A stretch of DNA of 64,000 nt from Gliomastix tumulicola (lineage: Eukaryota > Ascomycota > Sordariomycetes > Hypocreales > Bionectriaceae): NCBI GenBank assembly GCA_001599755.1, contig BCHX01000006.1, positions 3,521,336 through 3,585,335 of the forward strand, given 5' to 3'. This document shows, in pieces, positions 56,290-64,000 of this stretch. Numbering within the stretch: the stretch's first letter is position 1; each line of letters begins with the position of its first letter. Made by a program: the position numbers and the translations under genes. The notes under the pieces were generated by a model. That model was not told the origin of the DNA. It ran no database searches and saw only the letters and a list, made by a program, of their open reading frames with translations.

Positions 56290-57377
56290 GAAGTGACCTG
56301 GTGGCGGGTGAGCATAGACACAGCCTGCATGTACTTACTTACTTAATGTCCGTAATATCGTCTGGGGGGAGAAGCCGCCGGGAGGTGGGCAGTGAGTCTC
56401 AGAATCGCAAATGGGGAGTTTCGGGTTTGCATCATCCTTGTCTTCCGGTGTTTGGATCTGGAGATCGCTGTGCCCCGTATTGGCGGCCTCTTGGCCATCG
56501 TAATGTGTCGTGCTGAAGCCTCGTCGTCGTCATTGAGGCGTGTAATCCATGTGCTGACGGGCTGATCGAATTTGTGCCGTTTGCTGATGTACCTGATTGT
56601 TGAGGCGTCCAGCCTCACAGATCCGCTCTCGAATAAGGTACCGACTTAGACTTCCAACCTCCACGAGTCCAGTAAGGTGCAGCACGTGAGAATGGGATCC
56701 GGCGCGTACGAGCTGTCCAGGTGAAACGTGACAGGAGAGCGTGTCGCGGGAAGAGACGAGAATTCCCTTCGCAAATGAAGCCAGATTGATGATCCAGATG
56801 ATCAGATCCACGTTTTTTGGCGGCTTTAGGGGGCCGCTTCAGGGAAGGTCCCCTAAATTCCAGGGCAGCTCCCACTCCGGGTCAGGGCGGCCTGAGACCC
56901 GAGTGGATAGCGTACCCAGGCAAGGTACCTAGAATAAATGAATAAAAGGGGGATTGGCGCTGAATCTTGAACAAACTTCCCCTACTACGACATTAGGTTG
57001 ACTCAGGAAAAGGTGATTTCTGCCCATGATTTTGAGGTAATATTATATTACATGAGAACTAAGCACCGCATTGCGCCTTGCATAGCAGCTGCTGATCCGG
57101 GGACGATAACCTGTCCAATAGTCGACCTCAGAAGGGAAGGTCGTCAGCCTGCATTTCTGGCTCTGCTTCGCCTCAGCGATAAAAACAAACACCTGGCATT
57201 TAGGGGTGGATCGCCGTCCAGCCAATCAAAGCGCTGCAATCCTGCGCCAGTCCCTGAATAGTGCCCGTTATAGTGGCTCCGTCTAGCAGCAGTTACGGCA
57301 CATTTTCTCACTGCCGTTACTCGCCACGACAGCCTTCTCTTCCCTATTGCACCATCGCCCACCACCGTTCGCCCACG
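56290..57377. other. Intergenic, phosphate carrier 3' / kexin promoter
   Basis: No gene supported; frames are short and unlike proteins. Probably holds the kexin promoter. Confidence 0.45.
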
Positions 57378-60051
57378 ATGAAGCTCTCGTCGGTTCTGGG
57401 CCTGCTGGGCCTCGCGTCCCTGTCGTCGCAGTCGCACGTCCCGAGGGCCAAGCGAGACTACGTCAACAACGACTACTACGTGCTGGAGCTCAGCAGCTCG
57501 ACGTCGCCGCAGGAGGTCGGCCGGAGGCTCGGCCTGGTGCACGAGCGAGAACTCGAGGGCCTCAGGGGCCACCACATCTTCACCGCGCCGAGATCAGAAG
57601 ACGACATCGTGGCGCCGGCGCTCCAGGCGCGCAGGAGGAGGAAAAGGGACGAGTTTGGCGGCAGCGATGTCCTCGACGGCGTCCACCTGTCGCGGAAGCA
57701 GGAGCCTCGCCAAAGGCTAGAGAAGCGCATTATCCCCCCTCGACCGGACGATCTACCGCTCAAGCCTCGACTACCGCAGAGCCCCAATGCCGCCGCCGTC
57801 GAGGAGCGATCCAAGATCATGCGCGATCTCGACATTGTCGACCCCATATTCAAGGACCAGTGGCACCTGTTCAACCCGGTCCAGCTTGGCCACGACGTCA
57901 ACGTGACGGGCGTCTGGCTCGAGGGCGTAACGGGGAAGAATGTCACTGTGGCCATCATCGACGACGGCCTCGACATGGATAGCAACGATCTCAAGGACAA
58001 CTACTTCGCCGAGGGATCCTACGACTTCAACGAGCACGACCCGGTACCGAAGCCTACACTGTCGGATGACAAGCATGGGACTCGATGCGCCGGCGAGGTT
58101 GCCGCTGTGCGCAACGACGTCTGTGGTCTGGGTGTTGCCTACGACTCCAAGGTCGCCGGTATCCGCATCCTGAGCGGCGAACTCACCAACGCCGACGAGG
58201 CCGAGGCGCTCATCTACAAGTCGCAGCTGAACCAGATCTACTCGTGCTCCTGGGGTCCTCAGGATGACGGTCGTCACATGGAGGCCCCGGATCTGATTGT
58301 CAAGCGGGCTATGCTCACTGGCATCCAGGAGGGTCGTGGCGGTCTCGGCTCTATCTACGTGTTTGCCAGCGGCAACGGTGCCTCGTACGGCGACAACTGC
58401 AACTTTGACGGATATACCAACTCGATCTACAGCGTGACCGTGGGAGCGGTTGATCGCGCTGGATTGCACCCATTCTACTCGGAGCACTGCTCTGCGAACC
58501 TGGTCGTCACCTACAGCAGTGGCAGCGGCGACAACATTGTAAGTGGCAATTGTGTGCCTGGCCGCTAGAAAACTTTAACTAACACATGAACAAGCACACT
58601 ACGGATGTTGGTGAGAACAAGTGCTACGACGGCCACGGTGGTACATCGGCTGCTGCGCCTCTTGCCGCTGGCATCTTCGCTCTTGTGCTCGAGGTCCGTC
58701 CCGACCTCAGCTGGCGAGACATTCAGTACCTGGCCATGGAGACGGCGATCCGCGTGGAAGACGACGAGGCCGACTGGCAAGAAACTTCCATCGGCAAGAA
58801 GTTCAGCCATACGTTCGGCTATGGCAAGATCGACTCGTACGGCATGGTGCAGAAAGCCAAGGACTGGCAGCTCGTCAAGCCCCAGTCCTGGTTCTTCTCT
58901 CCCTGGATCCACGTCAAGAAGGCCATTCCCGAGGGCAAGGACGGCCTGGCCGTCAACTTTGAGGTCACCGAGGACATGCTGAAGGAGGCGAACCTGGCTC
59001 GGATCGAGCACGTGACGGTCACGATGAATGTTAACCACACGCGTCGTGGGGATCTCAGCGTCGATCTGATCAGCCCTGATAATGTCATTAGCCGCATTGC
59101 TACGGCCCGAAAGGTGGACGAGTACCGCGGAGGTTATGACGACTGGACATTCATGAGCGTCGTTCATTGGTGAGTTGCATCTGACGTTTCCGCACATACT
59201 CTTCTGACCATGTACTAACTTCATGCAGGGGCGAGAAAGGTATAGGCAGGTGGACGATCATTGTTCGAGACACCGTCACCAATGAACACCAAGGCACCTT
59301 CACCGACTGGCACCTCAAGCTCTGGGGCGAGTCCATAGACGCCAACAAGGCCACACTTCTCCCCATGCCCAAGGAAGACGATGACGCCGATCACGACAAG
59401 ATCGTCTCGACTGTCACTGCACCGGCCTCGACCGCCACTGTGCCGCCTGCCCCCGAGAAGACACACGACGACAGCGCACCCGATTCCTCTGGTCACCCAC
59501 CCCGTCCTACCAAGCCCACTTCCCCGGACAACGACAACGAGAAGCCATCGGAGACGGAAGAAGATAATGAGCCCACAGCCACTGAGACCGCGGCGGAGAC
59601 GAGCAGCACCTCCTCTTCGTGGATCTCGTGGCTCCCCAGCTTCGGCGCCTCCAAGACAGCCCAGATCTGGATCTACGGCGCCGTCGCCCTCATCGTCGTC
59701 TTCTGCATCGCCCTCGGCGTGTACCTCTTCATCATGCGCCGCCGCCGGCTCCGTAACGACACGCGCAGCAACTACGAGTTCGAGATGCTCGATGAGGAGG
59801 AGGCCGAGGGTCTCAACAGCCAGGCCGCCGAGAAGACGGGTCCTGGCGCAGGCGGCGCCGCCCGAGGCAAGCGCACGCGCGGCGGGGAGCTGTACGATGC
59901 GTTTGCGGGCGGTAGCGACGACGAGGATGACTTTGATCGGTACACGGACCGCGACGGGTCAACTGATACTCCGCCAAGCAGGAACGAGGGCACACGAGGG
60001 CGTGTTCGCGAGGACGATGACCAGTTTGCTCTAGGCGATGACAGCGATTGA
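57378..60051 (+). CDS. KEX2: Kexin, Golgi proprotein convertase
   Basis: Three exons (57378-58538, 58595-59169, 59229-60051) give 852 residues. Calcium-dependent subtilisin-type serine protease that cleaves after dibasic sites in the late Golgi, maturing secreted enzymes and pheromones. Order of parts: signal peptide, propeptide with RRRRKR at 85-90 and autoprocessing LEKR at 114-117, catalytic domain with Asp195 (AIIDDGLD), His233 (DKHGTRCAGEV), oxyanion Asn333 (ASGNGASYG) and Ser405 (GGTSAAAPLA), P-domain (NHTRRGDLSVDL to WHLKLWGES), a Ser/Thr/acidic stalk, one transmembrane helix near 722-745 and an acidic cytosolic tail with YEFEML and YDAF, candidate TGN-retrieval tyrosine signals. The M14 carboxypeptidase upstream carries a KR site that could be a substrate. 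Confidence 0.97.
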
Positions 60052-60538
60052 GGTGGAAAGGGAGCGAACGTTTTTTTTGGGTACACACGGGACAGCAGAA
60101 TGGGCGTTTTTTCTAGAGGCGTTGATGTGTTCTTCGCTGGGTTGTTGAATCTGTCGACTAATTTGCCATATAAAAGCGCATCTTTTATACGGGATAGCCT
60201 TGGAGTTATGATTACCACAATTCAATACAATACGATACAATACAATACAAGATACGGATTTTTGAATCGTCACGAGGCTGGCTTGGTATCACGAGGAAAT
60301 GGGACGTGAAGTGAATCGTAAGGAGGTACCTCACTCTGGGCGCCAAGCNCCCCGCGTGCTGACGTACCGCAGTAACAAGACGCCCCGCCTGTGGATTACA
60401 GAAGACAAACCTCACCACTTTCATTGCCACCCGTTCACTTCTGTCAACTTCAACGACGATCCTGGAGAGCGGAACTTCATTTGTCTCTGATCTCGTACAT
60501 TCTTCGAACCCCTTATCTGTAATTTGCAACCTGTAATC
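60052..60538. other. Intergenic with an (ATACA)n tract and one ambiguous base
   Basis: An imperfect AATAC/ATACA repeat lies at 60217-60252 in the kexin 3' region. Base 60349 is N, the only ambiguous base I noticed. No gene seen. Confidence 0.6.
60217..60252. repeat. (ATACA)n imperfect repeat
   Basis: About six pentamer units with one interruption, non-coding, downstream of the kexin stop. Confidence 0.65.
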
Positions 60539-61687
60539 ATGCCGGGAGACGGTGACAAATCTCTCCTGGACCGTCTCGCGGCGCTGAGAGGCTCATCCAG
60601 CGGGAAGACGCCTGAACGCGCCCCTCCAACGTATGTCACTCCCAGCATGCCTTGACACCATTTTAGATGCTGACCATGGCACGTTTGTGACTTCCGACAC
60701 AGGATCAGCGTAGACACCATTCATAGGGCAAAAACACCTACGAGAGAAGATGCCCTCGCCGCACGCCTCAAGTCCCTCCGACAGGACGACTCACCCTCCT
60801 CCACAAGAGCAACGCCCGGCTCCACGCCGTCAAGAGTGACCACCACCACCACCCACACACAGCGCACACCAGTTGCCTCACCGCCTCCCGGAGTCAGTGA
60901 TAAGGGACAGGAGGACGAGGATGTGGAGGCGCTCTTCAGGACGGATGACGACACGCTGGAGGAGCTGCTGGGCGATATGAGTGCGGCGCCGCCACTGGCG
61001 AGAGAGCAGGATGTAGGAGACGACGATGACAAGGTCAAGGCGCTGCTCGAGGAGCTTTCAAGATCGATACCCCAGGATGAGGAGGAGGAGAAGAAGAAGA
61101 AGGAGGATGACTCAGATGACTCGGACGGGGAGAAGATGACGACCGAGGCGGATGCCGTCATCGCGCGGCTGAGGGATGAAATGGAGGTTGAAGCCGCGCT
61201 GGCCAAGACAGAAGACAAGGAGGAAGAGGAAGAGGAAGAACATGGACAACCGACGTTCTCAGACCCAGACCTCGCCCTTCCTTCCGTACCCCAGGATCTC
61301 GCGTCTTCTTCACCGCCCAACTCCTCCAAGATCGAGGACATCACCGCCCGTCTCTCCGCGCTCCGCGCCTCCTCGGAGCCAGCCTCCGATCTCCCGTCCG
61401 TGCCGACATCGCTCCCCGTCAAGGACAACCCGAACCGGCTGAAGACCACGACGAGGTACACAGACGACGATGCCGACTCATGGTGCACCGTGTGTCTCGA
61501 GGACGCGACGCTACGATGTCTCGGGTGCGCGGACGTCGGGAAGGAGGACGGCGAGCCGTACTGCTCGAGGTGCTGGAGGGAGATGCATCTGGGTCCGACG
61601 GCGGCATTCGACGACAGGGGACATAAAGCTGTGCAGTTCAGCAGGAAGCAGGGGAAGGAGAAGAGGATTGCGCTGGGGGCTACGTGA
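60539..61687 (+). CDS. ZFYVE19/ANCHR-like protein with B-box-type zinc finger
   Basis: Two exons (60539-60630, 60703-61687) give 358 residues. The N terminus (LLDRLAALRG) and a following AARLKSLRQ repeat are short helical motifs; a long acidic middle (EEEEKKKKEDDSDD) contains LEELLGDM- and LLEELSRSI-type helices resembling the MIM1-like segments of abscission regulators. The C terminus holds a zinc finger, CTVCLEDATLRCLGC then YCSRCWREMH, as in ANCHR/ZFYVE19 and fungal relatives. The animal protein delays abscission through VPS4 and CHMP4C; a similar ESCRT-linked role here is inference. It is convergent with the LMBD1 gene. Confidence 0.8.
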
Positions 61688-61964
61688 TAGTACGACAGTC
61701 ACCAATAAGGGCCCCGATTTAGATGTAACAGAGAGAGATGTATCGTATACTTGCTCAGCGTATCTCGAAATCACGTAAGGCAGTGCTTAAGCAAACGCCA
61801 GGATCTTACTCTGAAGTGCAAAAACCAAAAACTCCCAGCAAGTCCGCTAATCCATGCCATTCCAGCCCGTATACCGTTCCATCCAAACCCAAATTTGATA
61901 AGCCAGTGTCCATCCTTTCCGATTCGTTGTACAATCTTGACCTCGTAAGTTGGTACAGTCTTAC

Positions 61965-63731
61965 TTAGTATGTGTCGTGGGAGCTTCCGCCATTCCGCGC
62001 GGGAGCTGGCCTCGTGGTCTTGCCCCTGAAGTCCTGCCACGTCGCGCCGAATCTGCGTCCCGTCGAGGCTAGGAGGCTCTCCTCCTCGTCCGCTTCGGCA
62101 TCCTCATCAAACTCGGTCATGTTGACTCTAGGCGTGCGGAAGAGCGCGGTGACGAAGACAATCAGGAATATGCCCAGGAAGGCAAACTGCGCCCAAAAGT
62201 CCACGACGCCAAAGAACGGCCAGGTGATGGTCACGCGGTTGAGGAAGGTCGACATGACGGACGGCGTGCACACATCCTTGGCGTGCTTGTACTTGAGCGC
62301 CTCGGAGCAGGGCACAACCAGGTCCGAGTGGCGGCTGCAGTTGGACGATGACTCGTCGGTGCAGAACGTCTGCGTGCCGTAGTGAGAGTACTGGGGGGCG
62401 ATGAGCATAGCGAGTGAGTAGTTGATCGCCAACATAATGAGGGCGAGCATGACGGTCGCCATAAGCAAGGCCTGTGGCGCGGTGCGTCCCCGGCGGATCT
62501 GGAAGATGCGGACCCAGAGGAAGCGGATGCCAACGGCGGCGATGCCAGAGATGGAGCTGCCAAAGAGGAAGAGCACCAGCAGAGCCATCAGGACGTAGTC
62601 GACGGGGAAAGCCTCCGCAGACTTGACAAAGATCCAGTTGAGGGGCTGGAAGACATGAATCTTGCCGAGGATGTATCCGCAGCGGTGCTTGCAAACCGAG
62701 TTCTTAGCCTTGTCGATGCCGGTGATCAGCATGGACACCCAGATCAGCACGGAGAGAAGAAGAAGAAGGATGCCTCCGATAAGCTTGATAGGACGGAACA
62801 GCGCGCAGATCTTGAGCCAGAACTGGTACACTTTGCTCCGTCCCTCGCCCTGAGCCTCGGCGGCCAGCCGCTCCCTGCGAACGAGTGTCTGCTCCTCCCG
62901 AACGAGGGCATCCAGCTCGCGCTGATCCTTGCGAGGCATATCGTCGTGCCGGCCTGCATGGCGCATGTTAAGCTGGCGCTGCCTCTCGCGGTTCTGCTCG
63001 AGCTGCGAGGCTGTCGTCGCAGATAGCTGAGGAGCCGAGATGGACGGGGCGGACTTGATGAGCGAGATGGGGAAGAGAGCAAGTCCAGCACCGGTATAGA
63101 CAATATATAGAAGCGTGCCAACCGTAACGAGAAGACCAAGAGCAAAGGTCAGCGCCTTCTCGCCGTTGTTCTGCGCGACGAGCTTCTTGAAGTAGTCGAG
63201 ATCCCAGTGCGCCTTGGAGCTATCCCCCGCAGCCGGGACAAAGAAGCCCAGCAGGAAGAGGACAACAACGAGGGCGAGGAAGAAAATTGTATATTTGGCA
63301 GCCGAGACGAGACGGCTGAACCATGTCCGACCCTCCTCCTCGAACTCGATCTCGTCGTATTCTTCGAACCAGAAGTACGCGAACGGCATGACGAGCAGGC
63401 ATAGCAGTGCGTCGAACGTGTACAGGCTGTAGTAGACGATGCGTAGGGTAAGAAGAATCTTGTCGACGCGCTCGGGAGTGGCCCATTCTTTCTTCTCGCC
63501 TAGGGAGGACGAGTTCGTCGCGGACACGAGGGCGATGTCGACGGGGAGGAGCAGGATGGTGGCGAGGAGGGCGGTGATGCTGAGGGTCGAGACAACCGTG
63601 ACGATGGCGGATCGCTCGCGCGGGGTCTGCCAGGTGAAGGTCGTTACGATGGCAGCGATGAGGCAGAGGCCGACAGCAACTGCATAGGCGACCCAGATGA
63701 GACTGGTCTGGACGAGGCTGGCGTCAGCCAT
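61965..63731 (-). CDS. LMBD1-family membrane protein (probable lysosomal/vacuolar cobalamin transporter homologue)
   Basis: A single exon of 588 residues with about nine transmembrane helices. The protein starts with LIWVAYAVAVGLCLIAAIV, then RSAIVTVVSTLSITALLATILLLPVDIALV, a conserved LMBR1/LMBD1 region, YYSLYTFDALLCLLVMPFAYFWFEE, a cytosolic coiled stretch (NRERQRQLNMRH to EEQTLVRRERLAAE) and a C-terminal block of helices ending in an acidic tail. Fungal databases commonly name these probable lysosomal cobalamin transporters, although most fungi do not use cobalamin; a general vacuolar trafficking or transport role is as likely. Its ATG lies 269 bp from the window end, so the promoter is only partly present. 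Confidence 0.92.
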   Translation of the reverse strand: MADASLVQTSLIWVAYAVAVGLCLIAAIVTTFTWQTPRERSAIVTVVSTLSITALLATILLLPVDIALVSATNSSSLGEKKEWATPERVDKILLTLRIVYYSLYTFDALLCLLVMPFAYFWFEEYDEIEFEEEGRTWFSRLVSAAKYTIFFLALVVVLFLLGFFVPAAGDSSKAHWDLDYFKKLVAQNNGEKALTFALGLLVTVGTLLYIVYTGAGLALFPISLIKSAPSISAPQLSATTASQLEQNRERQRQLNMRHAGRHDDMPRKDQRELDALVREEQTLVRRERLAAEAQGEGRSKVYQFWLKICALFRPIKLIGGILLLLLSVLIWVSMLITGIDKAKNSVCKHRCGYILGKIHVFQPLNWIFVKSAEAFPVDYVLMALLVLFLFGSSISGIAAVGIRFLWVRIFQIRRGRTAPQALLMATVMLALIMLAINYSLAMLIAPQYSHYGTQTFCTDESSSNCSRHSDLVVPCSEALKYKHAKDVCTPSVMSTFLNRVTITWPFFGVVDFWAQFAFLGIFLIVFVTALFRTPRVNMTEFDEDAEADEEESLLASTGRRFGATWQDFRGKTTRPAPARNGGSSHDTY

Positions 63732-64000
63732 GATGGTGGCGGTGGTGAGGCGTCACCAGCAGTTCGTTCGAGAGAAGACGATTTCGGTGGTGCTGTTAGG
63801 CTGGATGTATGTAGGTAAATAACTCGGGATCGTTGAAGAAGCCTTGGGCCAGAGGCGACGGCGTGTTGTTGACGAATTGGGAGCTCGGTGCTGAGGAAGG
63901 GTTCTGGAATGGAAGAGGAGGGTCTTGAGCTGACCCTGTCAATCAGTTGAGCATCGCTGATGCTTCTCCACTGACGCAATGTCCACGTCTCAAACGGCGC
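63732..64000. other. 5' region of the LMBD1 gene at window edge
   Basis: Leader and promoter sequence; an open minus-strand frame here (to 63979) overlaps the LMBD1 start in another frame and is not supported as a gene. Confidence 0.5.

Noticed and set aside
1..64000. A complete secondary-metabolite cluster
   Set aside because: A flavin monooxygenase, a SnoaL-like protein and an O-methyltransferase occur, but they are 21-47 kb apart with unrelated genes between, and no PKS, NRPS, terpene synthase or prenyltransferase is in the window.
1..64000. tRNA genes, CRISPR arrays, transposons or viral insertions
   Set aside because: I saw no tRNA-like B-box/A-box pairs, no spaced direct-repeat array, and no reverse transcriptase, transposase, integrase or viral protein in any frame.

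Overview
This 64 kb window is nuclear DNA of a filamentous ascomycete (Pezizomycotina; the gene content and GC-rich third codon positions fit Sordariomycetes, but genus cannot be fixed). The evidence is short 50-90 nt introns with GTRAGT-type donors and CTAAC/CTGAC-like branch sites, and fungal families such as HET, rhodopsin-like membrane proteins, AA9 LPMO, ascomycete laccase, kexin and fungal HMG-CoA reductase. I modelled 23 protein-coding genes I trust plus weaker candidates. I saw no tRNA, rRNA, CRISPR array or transposon. Splice sites were read by eye and accepted only where the joined exons keep phase.

Left half (about 0-31 kb) is accessory in character: an FAD monooxygenase fused to a polytopic membrane domain (95-2867, -), a rhodopsin-like membrane protein (5336-6661, +), an Asp/Glu racemase-family protein (6781-7542, -), an AA9 LPMO (7973-8847, -), a small secreted probably GPI-anchored protein (9898-10580, -), a broken small gene (11863-12398, +), an M14 carboxypeptidase (12610-13917, -), a laccase (15883-17881, +), a cation/proton antiporter (18132-19893, -), an ADP-ribosyltransferase-like protein (20535-21902, +) followed by a HET-domain protein (22166-24221, +), a SnoaL-like protein (24470-24925, -) and a GT25-type glycosyltransferase (27353-28703, -).

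Right half (about 31-64 kb) carries conserved housekeeping genes: HMG-CoA reductase (31972-35798, +), nicotinamidase (44658-45410, +), HRI1 (45846-46574, +), mitochondrial phosphate carrier (55292-56289, +), kexin (57378-60051, +), a ZFYVE19/ANCHR-like zinc protein (60539-61687, +) and an LMBD1 membrane protein (61965-63731, -). Between them lie lineage-specific genes: a Cys-rich multi-pass membrane protein (36275-39124, -) divergent from a large membrane/ankyrin protein (39755-44361, +), an O-methyltransferase (46653-48120, -), a regulator-like protein with a decayed zinc cluster (49029-50609, -) and a disordered Ser/Pro-rich protein (51250-52232, -).

There is no complete secondary-metabolite cluster. 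LPMO, laccase, carboxypeptidase and the small secreted protein form a loose secretome neighbourhood; kexin in the same window is the protease that matures such cargo. The best candidates for something undescribed are the tandem ART-like/HET pair (20.5-24.2 kb) and the divergent Cys-rich membrane protein/ankyrin pair (36.3-44.4 kb), both resembling fungal self/non-self recognition modules. Several enzymes show missing or changed motif residues (racemase, O-methyltransferase, zinc cluster).
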